Source: Cyanobium sp. FGCU6 (lineage in GTDB: Bacteria; Cyanobacteriota; Cyanobacteriia; PCC-6307; Cyanobiaceae). Taken from it: a DNA stretch of 64,000 nucleotides. The position numbers and the translations under genes are program-made. Shown here piece after piece: positions 54,599 through 64,000 of the stretch; within the stretch, counting starts at the first letter, position 1, and each line of letters starts with the position of its first letter. The stretch is from contig JANWUR010000010.1 of assembly GCA_024958655.1 (NCBI GenBank), forward strand, positions 60,931-124,930, written 5' to 3'. The notes beneath the pieces were generated by a model that was not told the origin of the DNA, made no database searches, and saw only the letters and a program-made list of their open reading frames with translations.

Positions 54599-54678
54599 CC
54601 CGGCACAGACGGCCGGATCTCGACCCCACCAGGGATCGACCGGGCCTGGATCGGAGCAGGCAGGACGCCGGCCCAGGA

Positions 54679-56673
54679 TCAGACCGTGGCGGAGGAACGG
54701 CGCCGGCGACGGCGGGGTTCAGAGGACTCGTCGACCTCCGCTTCCGGTGCGGCAGCGGCCTCACGGGCAGGGGACTCGGCCACAGCTGTGCGGCTGCTGC
54801 CACCGACACGCCGGCGGGTGATCGGCACCTCCACCGTCACCACCTCGGAGGCCGGGGCAGAGCCGGATAGATCAAGGGGGAGGGGAGTGATCTCCACCAC
54901 AGGGATCGGGGCGAAGAGCGTGACGTCGGCTTGGGGGGAGCCGCTGCCGTCACCGGCACGGCCCTCGCCGCCGGCACCACGGCCGCGCCGCCGGCGGCGG
55001 GAACCGCTGGCAGCGAACTGCTGGCGGGCCTCCTCGAGAATGGCCTCGGGGTCGGAGCCGGGACGCACCACACGCACCGCCAGATGGTCGCCCTGGGGAG
55101 GGGGATCAAGCAGCAGAGAAGGATTCAGCCCCATCCAGCCATAGACCAGCTCCTGGTCAGCATCCATGGGAACGGCCACCAGCTCGGGCTCGCCCCGCCG
55201 GGGAGCTGCCTCGCTCGCAGGGCTGCCGGAGTCGGTGAACTGGGCCACCGGAGTGCCCGCGGTGACCGCAGGCTCACTGAGGTAAGGGATGGGCTCAGAG
55301 ACGTCGCTGCCAGCACCGCGGCCGCCACGACCACCGCGGCGGCGCCGGCCCCCACCGGCGCTCTCTCCGATGACCGGGCCAGGCACCTCGGCCCGGGCTG
55401 AGGCAGCGGAGCGCACCAGGCCTGAAACGGTGGCCAGCGGTTGGAGGGTGTCGCGGCCGGGCAGCACGGCCACATGGCCCAGGCCGCCGCAACTCGGGCA
55501 GGCGCGACCGAAGAGCTCGTAGATGTTCTGCCCCTGCCGCTTGCGGGTGAGTTCCACAAGCCCGAGTTCAGTGAGCTGGGCGATCTGGGGGCGGGCGGAA
55601 TCGTGGCGCACCGCCTGGGTGAAGTGCTCCAGGAGCTGAAGCTGGTCGCGCCGCGATTCCATATCGATGAAATCGATCACCACCACGCCGCCGATGTTGC
55701 GGAGCTTGAGCTGGCGGGCGATCTCGACAGCCGCCTCGCAGTTGGTCCAGAGGACCGTCTCGCGGGCATTGGCAGAGCGGGTGAAGGAACCCGAGTTGAC
55801 GTCGATGACGGTGAGGGCCTCGGTGGGCTCGACGATGATGTAGCCGCCTGAAGGAAGATCGACGCGGGGTTTGAGGGCGTCGCGGATGGCCGCATTGACC
55901 TTGTAGTGCTCCAGGATTTCGCTGGATTCGTCGTGGTGTTCGATCGCCAGGTTCGCCTGGTCGGCACCGAGAAAGGCCTGCACCCGGGCAACGGCCTCGG
56001 GGGTGTCCACGACGACCCTCACCACCTCCGGGCCGTAGAAGTCGCGCAGAACGCGGTGGACGAAGTCCTCGTCGCGGTTGAGCAGCACCGGCGGGGTGGC
56101 ACTCTCCGCCGCCTGCTGGATGCCCTCCCACTGGCGCAGCAGATTCTCGAGGTCGTCAATGAGCAGGTCTTCACTGACCCCTTCGGCTTCCGTGCGGATC
56201 AGCAGGCCGGCCCCGGGTGGCTTGATCAGCACCCCGAGGGCACGCAGGCGGTTGCGCTCGTTCTCGCCGTCGATGCGACGGGAGATGTTCACGCCCTGGC
56301 CGTGGGGCTGAAGCACGAGAAAACGACCGGGCAGGGTGAGGTTGCCGGTGAGGCGAGGCCCCTTGGTGCCGGTGGGCTCCTTCATCACCTGCACCAGCAC
56401 CTTCTGGCGCGGCTCGAGCAGTTCCGTGATGGAGGCGCCACCTTTTCTCAGCCGCAGGGGGCCGAGGTCGGTGATGTGGATGAAGCCGTTCTTCTCGCTC
56501 TCGCCAATATTGACAAAAGCCGCATCGATGCCCGGCAGCACGTTTTCGACGGTGCCGAGGTAGACATCACCAATCTGATAGCGGCCCTGGGCGACGACGA
56601 GTTCATCGACGCGGTCGTCGCTGAGCACGGCGGCGATCCGCAGCTGCTCGGCGATGACGATCTGCTGGGGCAT
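54679..56673 (-). CDS. rne: Ribonuclease E (cyanobacterial short form)
   Basis: The main endonuclease of RNA decay and processing. The 664-residue product has an S1 domain (residues 30-100), the catalytic aspartates Asp 291 in VIDVNSGSF and Asp 334 in VVIDFIDM, and the zinc-link CPSCGG (Cys 392 and 395). The C-terminal 250 residues are a variable tail with arginine/glycine clusters (near 470 and 580). The extreme C-terminus is [11 protein letters not shown], matching the arginine peptide that recruits polynucleotide phosphorylase in cyanobacteria. The start at 56673 is the family start. Confidence 0.96.
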   Translation of the reverse strand: MPQQIVIAEQLRIAAVLSDDRVDELVVAQGRYQIGDVYLGTVENVLPGIDAAFVNIGESEKNGFIHITDLGPLRLRKGGASITELLEPRQKVLVQVMKEPTGTKGPRLTGNLTLPGRFLVLQPHGQGVNISRRIDGENERNRLRALGVLIKPPGAGLLIRTEAEGVSEDLLIDDLENLLRQWEGIQQAAESATPPVLLNRDEDFVHRVLRDFYGPEVVRVVVDTPEAVARVQAFLGADQANLAIEHHDESSEILEHYKVNAAIRDALKPRVDLPSGGYIIVEPTEALTVIDVNSGSFTRSANARETVLWTNCEAAVEIARQLKLRNIGGVVVIDFIDMESRRDQLQLLEHFTQAVRHDSARPQIAQLTELGLVELTRKRQGQNIYELFGRACPSCGGLGHVAVLPGRDTLQPLATVSGLVRSAASARAEVPGPVIGESAGGGRRRRGGRGGRGAGSDVSEPIPYLSEPAVTAGTPVAQFTDSGSPASEAAPRRGEPELVAVPMDADQELVYGWMGLNPSLLLDPPPQGDHLAVRVVRPGSDPEAILEEARQQFAASGSRRRRRGRGAGGEGRAGDGSGSPQADVTLFAPIPVVEITPLPLDLSGSAPASEVVTVEVPITRRRVGGSSRTAVAESPAREAAAAPEAEVDESSEPRRRRRRSSATV

Positions 56674-56980
56674 GGAAGTTCTGATGGGCTCGTGGAGCCC
56701 TGCCCGCAAGGGCAGGTGGGTGAGACGGAAGCCGTGCCGGAAGAGCTTGAGAGGGTGGCTGATCGACGTCTCCGAGCAGCGCAAAGAAACGCAGGGCACC
56801 CTTGCCCAGGCAACGGCAGCGCGGAAGGGGTGTCAGGTCGAGAACCTGTCCGCGATCGGTGGGAAGAAAAGCGCTGCTTGCTGGGGACTCTCTAGAGAGC
56901 GACCTTGGGAAGAAGCGACTGGCGGGAGATGAAGCGGGAGGGGCAGGGCCCCTGCGTCCATGTACCGACTGGGAGGCAAG
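56674..56980. other. Long leader between radical SAM gene and rne
   Basis: About 300 bases upstream of rne on the minus strand with no supportable gene. RNase E in other bacteria controls its own message through a long 5' untranslated region, and this space could hold one. I see no strong -10/-35 pair or obvious T-run. Confidence 0.4.
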
Positions 56981-59653
56981 TTAGCACGCAGCCAGACGCA
57001 GAGACTCCCGCCGGACGGCGGCGAGCTCCAGCGGCACCGCAAGCCGTTCACCCAGCCAGGCGCAGATCTGCTCAGGACGCAGGCTGCGGCCCTGGGGATC
57101 GATCGCGGCCCGCAGGAACAGAACGACGGCCTCACCCTCCACCGCCCCGGCCACCAGCTCCCTCAGATAGGGACGGCAGTCACGCTGCCGCGGCCGTCCC
57201 TTCTTGTCGTTGTCGTGCCAGGGGAGCGGATCGGTGGCCAGCAGGTGATCGATCGCCTTCTCCCAGGCTGCCGGATCCGGGATGGGATGGCCGGCGGGTG
57301 CGCGCAGCCTGAAGCGCCAGTGGGCCTCGGCGAGCTCCTGGGAAAGGCTGGGTCCGAACACCGGCACCTCGACCGCCGAGAGCAGGCGGAAGCCAGCGGG
57401 CAGCTCCGCCTGGAACCGTTCGCTGGCCTCGGCGGCCGCCACCGGCGCCGCAAACTCCAGGTCGAGCCATTCGCCATGACCCTCCACCCCCAGCGGCAGG
57501 GGCAGGGCCAGCTGCAGGCGGGGCAGGGGATGGAAGCCTCCGGTGAAGCTCACCGGCAGGCCGGTGCGCCGCAGGGCGCGCTCCAGCATCCGCAAGGTAT
57601 CGAGATGGCTGATCAGGGCCAGGGAGCCGGCCTTGACGAAGCCGAAGCGCAGGCGCTGCACCCGCTCGCTGGCGGGGGCGCGGCGCGGCAGCGCCGGCGG
57701 CACCGGCGGCGGGGCGATCGCCACGTTGTGGCCGAGATCCGGACCGCAGACACCGCAGCTGCTGCACCCCTCGAAGGAGCAGTCGGGCACCACAGCGGCC
57801 GCCAGCGCCCGCTTGAGATCGTCGGCGAGCCAGCGCTTGTCGATGCCGGTGTCGATGTGATCCCAGGGAAGGGGCTGGCGGCAGAAGAGATCAAGATCCT
57901 CGGCCGCCAGGGCGTCCTCGGCGGCCTGCCAGCCCCCGAGCTCCAGAGCGCGGTAGCGGCCCCCGAGGCCCGCCGCCTCGATGGCGCGGGCCCAGGCGGC
58001 GTGGCTGCGGTCGGCCGATTCGAACCAGGCATCGAGCCCGGCTCCCTCCCGCCAGGCGCTCTCGATCACAGCCGCCAGCCGCCGATCCCCCCGGCCGATG
58101 AAGTCCTCCACCGCCGAGAGGCGCACGTCGGTGAAGTTGGTCTTGATGCCCCGCAGCGGCCTCAGGGCCGAGCGCAGCAGCTGCTGGCGGCGCACGAACT
58201 CGGCCGTGCTGACGCTGTGCCACTGGAAGGGGGTGTGGGGCTTGGGCGTGAAGTTGCTGATCGTGAGATTCAGCTCCAGGCGGCCCAGATCACGGCACTG
58301 CTGCTGGAGCGACCGGCAGGTGTCGGCGATGCCGAGCACGTCGGCGTCGGTTTCGCCCGGCAGGCCGATCATGAAGTAGAGCTTCACCTTGCGGTAACCG
58401 TTCTCCATCGCCGTGCGGATGCCACGCAGCAGCTCCACATCCGTGAGGCCCTTGTTGACGATGTCGCGGAGGCGCTGGGTACCGGCCTCCGGCGCGAAGG
58501 TGAGCCCCGCCTTGCGGGTACCGCCGAGAATATGGGCGATGTTCGCGTCGAAGCGATCCACCCGCTGGCTCGGGAGGGTGAGCGAAACGTTCTGATCCGC
58601 CAGCCGGTTGCGCAGCTCCACCCCCACCGCGGGCAGAGCCAGGTAGTCGCTGCAGCTGAGCGAGAGGAGCGAGAAGTCGGCGTAGCCGGTGCGGCGCATG
58701 CCCTCCTGCACCGCCTCGATCACCGCCTCGGGTTCCACATCGCGGGCGGGTCGCGTAAGCATGCCCGGCTGGCAGAAGCGGCAGCCGCGGGTGCAGCCGC
58801 GGCGGATCTCCACTGTGAGCCGGTCGTGGACGGTTTCCACATGGGGCACCAGCCCCATGGCGTAGTGGGGCATGGGGGTAGCTGTGCGACGCAGAATGCG
58901 GCGCGGCAGGCCCGGCTCCAGGGGCTCGACACTGGCCCCATCAGCCCCCAGGGCATAGAGCGACGGCACATAAACCCCTGGGATCTGGGCCAGATCGCGC
59001 AGCAGGTCGCGGCGGCCGAGCCCGGCGGCCCGTCCTTCGGCCACAACCAGGCCGATCTCCGGCAGCAGCTCCTCACCATCGCCGAGGGCGAGGAAATCGA
59101 AGAAAGCGGCAAAGGGTTCCGGGTTGCTGGTGGCGGTGGGCCCGCCGGCGAAGATCAGCGGTGGCGCCTCGGGGTGGGCCAGGGGAAGATCCCCCCGCTC
59201 GGCGGCATGGAGGGGGAGGCCCGCCAGCGCGAGCATCTCCAGGATGTTGCTGGCCCCGAGTTCGTAGCTGAGGCTGAAGCCCAGCACGTCGAAGGCCGTC
59301 AGTGGCCGCCGGCTCTCCACCGCGAAAAGGCATTCCCCCCGCCTGCGCAGGCGTTCTGCCAGGTCGGGGGCGGGAAGGTAAGCCCGGTCGCAGAGCTGGC
59401 CGGGAACGCTGTTGAGGATGGAATAGAGAAGAACGTGACCGAGGTTGCTGGCCCCCACCTCGTAGACCTCGGGGTAGGTGAGGGCCCAGCGCACGCCCGC
59501 CGCCGGCCAGGCCTGCGCCCAGTCGCGGGCGATCACCCCCCGCTCGTTGCCGAGGTAGCGGGCCGGCCTGGAGATCTGCAGATCCACCAGCGCTTCGAAG
59601 TCGACGGGTGGCGGCGTCGAATCTCTGCGGACCTGAGAAGAGGCGAAAACCAT
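56981..59653 (-). CDS. Radical SAM protein of the TIGR03960 / DUF2344 type
   Basis: An 890-residue protein. N-terminal half: a B12-binding-like region followed by a radical SAM domain with CTRGCRFCQPG as the cluster motif and GLPGETDADV. C-terminal part (about residue 640 on): CSSCGVC, then the DUF2344 domain (LRFGFVKAGSLALISHLDTLRMLERALRRTGLPVSFTGGFHPLP). Both halves are known as separate or fused proteins often encoded beside RNase E/G; the reaction is unknown but the context suggests RNA or ribosome modification. The ATG at 59653 is chosen because homology begins near FEALVDLQISRPARYLG. Confidence 0.9.
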   Translation of the reverse strand: MVFASSQVRRDSTPPPVDFEALVDLQISRPARYLGNERGVIARDWAQAWPAAGVRWALTYPEVYEVGASNLGHVLLYSILNSVPGQLCDRAYLPAPDLAERLRRRGECLFAVESRRPLTAFDVLGFSLSYELGASNILEMLALAGLPLHAAERGDLPLAHPEAPPLIFAGGPTATSNPEPFAAFFDFLALGDGEELLPEIGLVVAEGRAAGLGRRDLLRDLAQIPGVYVPSLYALGADGASVEPLEPGLPRRILRRTATPMPHYAMGLVPHVETVHDRLTVEIRRGCTRGCRFCQPGMLTRPARDVEPEAVIEAVQEGMRRTGYADFSLLSLSCSDYLALPAVGVELRNRLADQNVSLTLPSQRVDRFDANIAHILGGTRKAGLTFAPEAGTQRLRDIVNKGLTDVELLRGIRTAMENGYRKVKLYFMIGLPGETDADVLGIADTCRSLQQQCRDLGRLELNLTISNFTPKPHTPFQWHSVSTAEFVRRQQLLRSALRPLRGIKTNFTDVRLSAVEDFIGRGDRRLAAVIESAWREGAGLDAWFESADRSHAAWARAIEAAGLGGRYRALELGGWQAAEDALAAEDLDLFCRQPLPWDHIDTGIDKRWLADDLKRALAAAVVPDCSFEGCSSCGVCGPDLGHNVAIAPPPVPPALPRRAPASERVQRLRFGFVKAGSLALISHLDTLRMLERALRRTGLPVSFTGGFHPLPRLQLALPLPLGVEGHGEWLDLEFAAPVAAAEASERFQAELPAGFRLLSAVEVPVFGPSLSQELAEAHWRFRLRAPAGHPIPDPAAWEKAIDHLLATDPLPWHDNDKKGRPRQRDCRPYLRELVAGAVEGEAVVLFLRAAIDPQGRSLRPEQICAWLGERLAVPLELAAVRRESLRLAAC

Positions 59654-59743
59654 GGTCGCGGCAGGGGGCAGCCGGGTCCCGCGATCGTAGGGAGGCCGCC
59701 CACGGCATAGGACAATCCCCGCCAGCACCCAGGCGCGATCCCC

Positions 59744-60970
59744 GTGGTTCAGGTCAACGGCAACTACCTCAAGCTCAAGGCGGGATACCTCTTCCCGGAG
59801 ATCGCCCGGCGGGTGAAGGCCTTCAGCGAAGCCAACCCGGAGGCGCAGGTCATCCGCCTGGGCATCGGCGATGTGACAGAGCCGCTGCCGGAAGCCTGCC
59901 GCACGGCGATGAAGGCGGCGATCGATGAGATGGGCACCCGTGAGGGCTTCCACGGCTACGGCCCCGAGCAGGGCTATCCCTGGCTGCGGGAGGCGATCGC
60001 CCGCCACGACTTCCAATCCCGCGGCTGCGAGGTGAGCGCCGAGGAGATCTTCATCTCCGACGGATCCAAGTGCGACAGCAGCAACATCCTCGACATCCTC
60101 GGCGAGGGCAACCGCATCGCCGTCACCGACCCGGTGTATCCGGTGTACGTGGACTCGAACGTGATGGCCGGCCGCACCGGCGAAGCGGATGGGAGCGGCC
60201 GCTATGGCGGGCTCACCTATCTGCCGATCACCGCGGCCAACGGCTTCACCGCCGAGATCCCCAGCAGCAAGGTTGACCTGATCTATCTCTGCTTCCCCAA
60301 CAACCCCACCGGAGCGGTGGCCAGCCGCGAGCAGCTGAAGGCCTGGGTGGACTATGCCCGCGCCTCTGGCGCCCTGATCCTGTTCGATGCCGCCTACGAG
60401 GCGTTCATCCAGGACCCCGGGCTGCCCCACTCGATCTATGAGATCGAAGGCGCCCGGGAATGCGCGATCGAGTTCCGCTCGTTCTCCAAGAACGCCGGCT
60501 TCACCGGCACCCGCTGCGCCCTCACCGTGGTGCCCCGGGGCCTGATGGGCACAGCCGCCGACGGCGGGACGGTGGAGCTGTGGGGCCTGTGGAACCGGCG
60601 CCAGTGCACCAAGTTCAATGGGGTCAGCTACATCGTGCAGCGGGGCGCCGAGGCGGTGTACTCGAGCGAGGGGCAGTCTCAGGTGAAGGCGCTGATCGCC
60701 TTCTACATGGAGAACGCCGCCATCATCCGGCGCGAGCTGAGCGCCGCCGGCATCGAGGTCTACGGAGGCGAGCAGGCCCCCTATGTGTGGCTGAAAACCC
60801 CGGACGGGCTCGATTCCTGGGGCTTCTTCGATCACCTGCTGCAGCGGGCCCACGTGGTGGGCACCCCCGGCGGCGGTTTCGGCGCCGCCGGCGAGGGCTA
60901 CTTCCGCCTCTCGGCCTTCAACAGCCGGGCCAACGTGGAGGAGGCGATGCGGCGGGTGCGGGCGCTCTGA
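59744..60970 (+). CDS. dapL: LL-diaminopimelate aminotransferase
   Basis: DapL converts tetrahydrodipicolinate directly to LL-diaminopimelate, the lysine and peptidoglycan route of cyanobacteria and plants. The 408-residue PLP enzyme starts with GTG at 59744 ([19 protein letters not shown]) and shows [12 protein letters not shown], the PLP-lysine motif [12 protein letters not shown], and [10 protein letters not shown]. All match DapL rather than general aspartate aminotransferases. It is divergent from the radical SAM gene by 90 bases. Confidence 0.96.
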   Translation: MVQVNGNYLKLKAGYLFPEIARRVKAFSEANPEAQVIRLGIGDVTEPLPEACRTAMKAAIDEMGTREGFHGYGPEQGYPWLREAIARHDFQSRGCEVSAEEIFISDGSKCDSSNILDILGEGNRIAVTDPVYPVYVDSNVMAGRTGEADGSGRYGGLTYLPITAANGFTAEIPSSKVDLIYLCFPNNPTGAVASREQLKAWVDYARASGALILFDAAYEAFIQDPGLPHSIYEIEGARECAIEFRSFSKNAGFTGTRCALTVVPRGLMGTAADGGTVELWGLWNRRQCTKFNGVSYIVQRGAEAVYSSEGQSQVKALIAFYMENAAIIRRELSAAGIEVYGGEQAPYVWLKTPDGLDSWGFFDHLLQRAHVVGTPGGGFGAAGEGYFRLSAFNSRANVEEAMRRVRAL

Positions 60971-61075
60971 GGCCCAGGACCGATGCCGATGTCGCTGCCT
61001 ACAGTGGATCTTCAAGCGTTGATCCCTTTCCCCATGAGCCTGCGGGCCCCCCTGGCTGCCTGGCCGCTGGCCCCG

Positions 61076-61390
61076 ATGGCCACCGCAACACCGGGGCGCT
61101 CACCCGGTGGCGCCGCGGTGATCGAGAAGGAAACGCAGCGGGTGCGCAAGCCCGCTCCGCGCTATCGCGTGCTGCTGCACAACGATCCGGTCAACTCCAT
61201 GGAGTATGTGGTGATGACCCTGCGCCAGGTGGTTCCCTCGCTGAGTGAACAGGACGCGATCGCGGTGATGCTCGAGGCCCACAACACCGGCGTGGGCCTG
61301 GTGATCGTCTGCGACCTCGAACCCGCCGAGTTCTACAGCGAGAGTCTTAAGGCCAAGGGCCTCAGCAGCACGATCGAGCCGGAGAGCTGA
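61076..61390 (+). CDS. clpS: ClpS, adaptor of the Clp protease
   Basis: ClpS delivers N-degron substrates to ClpC/ClpP. The 104-residue product has the binding signature LHNDPVNSMEYVVMTLRQVV and HNTGVGLVIVCDLEPAEFYSESL, both diagnostic. The ATG at 61076 fits picocyanobacterial ClpS; in-frame starts at 61034 and 60983 would add an unconserved leader. It runs straight into the CPBP gene (GTG directly after its TGA). Confidence 0.94.
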   Translation: MATATPGRSPGGAAVIEKETQRVRKPAPRYRVLLHNDPVNSMEYVVMTLRQVVPSLSEQDAIAVMLEAHNTGVGLVIVCDLEPAEFYSESLKAKGLSSTIEPES

Positions 61391-62227
61391 GTGACGGTGG
61401 GCGGCAGCGGCAGCCGGCGGCCCAGCTGGGCCGGGACCGTGCTCTATGTGCCCCTGCTCTATGGCGGAGGCTGGCTGACCAGTCGCCCCCTGGCCCTGGT
61501 ACATCCCCCCTGGCGGGCGGATCAGGTGGATCTGGCCGGAGCCGTCCTGGCCCTGGTGCTGCTGCTGCTCACCCTGCCCCTGCGGCTGCGGCGGGCCTGG
61601 GGCACCGATCAACCGTGGCGCCAGCTGGGGCTTGTGGCCCAGGCCCCGGCCGTTCTGAGGGCCCTGGTGCGCGGCCTGCTCAAGGCCCTGCTGCTGCTGG
61701 GACTGGTGAGTGTCGTTCTGCTGGCCACCGGCAACGCCCGCTGGGCCGGGGAGCTGAGTGGTGGAGCCGCTGCCAACGCCCTGGCCCTGGGGGCCGGCGT
61801 GGGCTTCGCCGAGGAACTGCTGTTCCGCGGCTGGCTCCTGGGTGAACTGGGCAGCCACCTGGGGACCGACCGGGCCCTGGTGGTGCAGGCCGTGGTGTTC
61901 GCCCTGGTGCATCCCTGGTACCGGCTCCCGGGAGCTGGTGCGGTGGGGCTCCTGGGAGGCCTGGTGCTCCTGGGGCTGGTGCTGGGGTTGCAGCGCCGGG
62001 CCGACGACGGTGTGCTCTGGGGAGCGATTGGCCTGCATGGCGGTCTGGTGGGCGGCTGGTTCGCACTGCAGGCCGGGCTCCTGAGCCTCTCTCCTTCGGC
62101 ACCGGACTGGCTGAGCGGCCCAGGGGGACCAGCAGCCAATCCGATCGGGGGGCTGATCGGCTGGCTAGGCCTGGGCCTGCTGCTGCTGGCGCGCCGTCGC
62201 TACTGGCGCAGCCTCCGCAGCTGTTGA
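61391..62227 (+). CDS. CPBP family intramembrane metalloprotease
   Basis: A 278-residue membrane protein with about eight hydrophobic segments. The CPBP (Abi/RCE1-like) motifs are present: GVGFAEELLFRGWL (EExxxR), FALVHPW, and GAIGLHGGLVGGW, giving the glutamates and histidines of the metal site. Physiological substrate unknown. Starts with GTG next to the clpS stop, suggesting coupling; a functional link with protein turnover is only an inference. Confidence 0.87.
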   Translation: MTVGGSGSRRPSWAGTVLYVPLLYGGGWLTSRPLALVHPPWRADQVDLAGAVLALVLLLLTLPLRLRRAWGTDQPWRQLGLVAQAPAVLRALVRGLLKALLLLGLVSVVLLATGNARWAGELSGGAAANALALGAGVGFAEELLFRGWLLGELGSHLGTDRALVVQAVVFALVHPWYRLPGAGAVGLLGGLVLLGLVLGLQRRADDGVLWGAIGLHGGLVGGWFALQAGLLSLSPSAPDWLSGPGGPAANPIGGLIGWLGLGLLLLARRRYWRSLRSC

Positions 62228-62272
62228 GGGGCGGAACGACCCGCACTCCCTCACAACCACCGCTGCGCGGCC

Positions 62273-63844
62273 TCAGCGGCTGGCGGTCGCCAGGGCAGGC
62301 AGCCCCCGCACCGGGGCACTCAGCGCCTCATCGAGGGGGGCCTGGCCGTAGTCGCGCTCCAGCAGGTCCATCACGGTGCGGCCGAAGTCGCCAGGATTGC
62401 GGCCGAAGGCCTCGAGGCAGATCCGGCCGAAGGTGCTGCCCATCGGCTCAGGATTCCAGAGGAGCTGGCGGGCGGTCCAGGGCATCATGCTCATCGGGTT
62501 GTAACCCGGCCGGATCAGGCCCTGGTCGAAGCCGTACTGCTCCAGATGGGTGTGGGGCTGGAGGCCGATGAAGAAGATTGCGGGCTCCACCTTGTCCGCG
62601 CCGAAAATGCGCTCCAGCTCGCGGTGGTAGGCCACCGTCTGACGGATGGTCTCCGGGCGTTCGTCGATCACGTTGAACGAGTAGTTGACGGACACGTGCT
62701 CGCGGAAGCCGGCGCGGGACAACAGGCGGCAGTTCTCGAGAACGGTGCGCAGGTTGTAACCCATGCGCATCCGACGCACGAGCTCCTGGGAGCCGGAGGT
62801 GATGCCGATCTCGAAGTAGTCCATGCCGGTGGCCACCATCAGCTCGGCCAGTTCGGCATCGAGATTATCGGCGCGGATGTAGGCCGCCCAGCGAATGTCG
62901 TTCATGCCGGCGGCCTGGATCGCCCGCAGCAGTTCCTTGGCATCCTCGATGTAACGGCGTGCAGGAATGAACTGGGCATCGGTGAACCAGAACCCGCGCA
63001 CGCCCCGGTCATAGAGCTGGCGCATCTCCGCCACCACCTCCGCCGCCGGGTTGACGCGCACCGCCTTCCCCTCGATGACGGTGTAGACGCAGTAGCAGCA
63101 GTTGTGGGGGCAGCCCCGCTTGGTCTGCACACCCACGTAGAAGTCGCCCCCATCGAGGTACCAGGGCAACTGGGGCCAGATGCGCTCGATGTAGGCGTAG
63201 TCGCAGGCGCTTTTCTCTACAGCCACAGGGGGTTCGTGGATCAGGCCGGAGCGGGGGGGCTCGCCGACCACGTAACAGCGTTCGGCCGCCAGATCCTGGC
63301 CCCGGATCAGTTTCGCCAGCAGGGGCTCGCCCTCGCCCACCGACACCACCGTGCCCTTGGGCAGACGGCGGCCCAGTTGTTCGTAGAACACGCTCACTGC
63401 GCCGCCGCCCAGCACGGCGCGGGCATCGGGGCGATGGCGGCGGGCCCGGCGCAGGCCTCGCCGCACCAGAGCGAGGTTGCGGCGGAGTTCGCCGTAGTAC
63501 GAGGCCATCAACCGCAGGCCACCGAGGGCGCCGCGGAGGCGCCGCAACGGATTGCGGGCGTAGAACACCTCAAAGGAGTTCTGGAGCGGATTGCCGCCCC
63601 GCCCATCCACCGGCGCATAGATCTGGATGTCGCGCCAGGAGAACACCAGCAGGCTGGGCCGGAACTGCTCGATCGTGCTCAGCAGCACCCGCTGCACGTC
63701 GAGCAGGGGTACGGCCGCCAGATCCAGGATCCGCTGGGGCAGATCCGGGAAGCATTTGTGCAGATGGTCGGCCAGGTAGATGGGCCCGATCGGGAAGATC
63801 GGATTGCAGGGCAGGCGCACCAGCAGTACCCGGTGGTCGCTCAC
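62273..63844 (-). CDS. B12-binding-type radical SAM protein, function unknown
   Basis: A 523-residue protein starting with GTG at 63844. The N-terminal 200 residues have the layout of a cobalamin-binding domain (VLLVRLPCNPIFPIGPIYLADHL; VLGGGAVSV; VSVGEGEPLL), then a radical SAM domain with the cluster motif CPHNCCYC in VGVQTKRGCPHNCCYC. The conserved FWFTDAQFIPAR and EIGITSGSQELVRRMRMGYN belong to the P-methylase/BchE-like superfamily. I do not know the reaction; lipid, quinone or tetrapyrrole methylation or oxidation are possible in this family. Confidence 0.85.
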   Translation of the reverse strand: MSDHRVLLVRLPCNPIFPIGPIYLADHLHKCFPDLPQRILDLAAVPLLDVQRVLLSTIEQFRPSLLVFSWRDIQIYAPVDGRGGNPLQNSFEVFYARNPLRRLRGALGGLRLMASYYGELRRNLALVRRGLRRARRHRPDARAVLGGGAVSVFYEQLGRRLPKGTVVSVGEGEPLLAKLIRGQDLAAERCYVVGEPPRSGLIHEPPVAVEKSACDYAYIERIWPQLPWYLDGGDFYVGVQTKRGCPHNCCYCVYTVIEGKAVRVNPAAEVVAEMRQLYDRGVRGFWFTDAQFIPARRYIEDAKELLRAIQAAGMNDIRWAAYIRADNLDAELAELMVATGMDYFEIGITSGSQELVRRMRMGYNLRTVLENCRLLSRAGFREHVSVNYSFNVIDERPETIRQTVAYHRELERIFGADKVEPAIFFIGLQPHTHLEQYGFDQGLIRPGYNPMSMMPWTARQLLWNPEPMGSTFGRICLEAFGRNPGDFGRTVMDLLERDYGQAPLDEALSAPVRGLPALATASR

Positions 63845-64000
63845 GGCTCGGGCGTCCCTCAGCAGGCCAAAGACCCTAACCAGCGCAGCCGACCGGCTGG
63901 GATGCGGCCATCCGCCATCCCTCCGACGCGGCCCGCAGCCTGAAGAGCCCGGCCCCCACCCCCGTCCGCCAGGGAACTTCATGAACCCCCTTCACAAACC

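Noticed and set aside
63981..64000. Possible start of a plus-strand gene at the right edge
   Set aside because: Only six codons are available after the ATG, too few to judge.

Overview
The window is a GC-rich, gene-dense stretch of a cyanobacterial chromosome. Photosystem I genes (psaA, psaB, psaI, psaL), ndhN of the photosynthetic NDH-1 complex, the clock protein gene ldpA, glutamate synthase, the MPBQ/MSBQ methyltransferase of plastoquinone and tocopherol synthesis, and a short RNase E with a C-terminal arginine peptide all point to cyanobacteria. The gene order (cobJ-psaA-psaB-psaL-psaI neighbourhood; ndhN-ldpA beside the S10 operon) and the high GC content suggest a Cyanobium / Synechococcus-type picocyanobacterium. 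I see no prophage, insertion sequence, CRISPR array or rRNA gene.

Layout. 1-4797 (minus strand): 5' part of recA with a LexA-type palindrome upstream, a HAD phosphatase, tRNA-Gln, an R3H/P-loop ATPase (Ycf45-like), ldpA and ndhN. 4798-22158 (plus): a long leader and then a merged S10-spc-alpha ribosomal superoperon (rplC to rplQ, including secY, adk, rpmJ and rpoA), followed by truA, rplM, rpsI and rpmE, a strong terminator, and prfA. 22181-28218: envelope and cell-wall functions: an HNH nuclease, a MurF-alanine racemase fusion, tRNA-Ser, a beta-lactamase-fold serine hydrolase divergent from an NlpC/P60 hydrolase, and a membrane-anchored glycosyltransferase. 28325-34115: psaI-psaL facing psaA-psaB. 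34547-38906: an exported protein of unknown function overlapping cbiG-cobJ, tRNA-Pro, and lipA. 38922-43550: ferredoxin-type glutamate synthase. 43691-50830: a phosphodiester glycosidase-family protein, a divergent HesB/IscA-like protein, and the str operon rpsL-rpsG-fusA-tuf, with rpsJ attached at its end. 50973-63844: LON-domain protein, MPBQ/MSBQ methyltransferase, pheA, a DUF1997 protein, rnhB, rne, a TIGR03960-type radical SAM protein, dapL, clpS, a CPBP protease and a B12-binding radical SAM protein. The last 156 bases hold no gene I can support.

The core of the window is translation: 27 ribosomal protein genes, both GTP-driven elongation factors, RF1, RNA polymerase alpha, the SecY channel, adenylate kinase, and RNA maturation and decay enzymes (TruA, RNase E, RNase HII). 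Peptidoglycan supply (the MurF-Alr fusion, DapL for meso-diaminopimelate) and remodelling (NlpC/P60, the serine hydrolase) form a second theme. Photosynthetic electron transport (PSI, NdhN, quinone methylation, ferredoxin-GOGAT) is the third.

The less ordinary points are: the MurF-Alr fusion, whose motifs resemble the Bacteroidetes type; three genes whose conserved N-termini lie upstream of any ATG/GTG/TTG, two of them with an in-frame CTG overlapping the preceding TGA as CTGA; candidate leader hairpins before rplC and rpsL and between tuf and rpsJ; an RG-rich tail on S5; and an RpaB-like HLR1 half-site upstream of psaA. Most of the region is ordinary housekeeping sequence, and I found no clearly undescribed multi-gene system.
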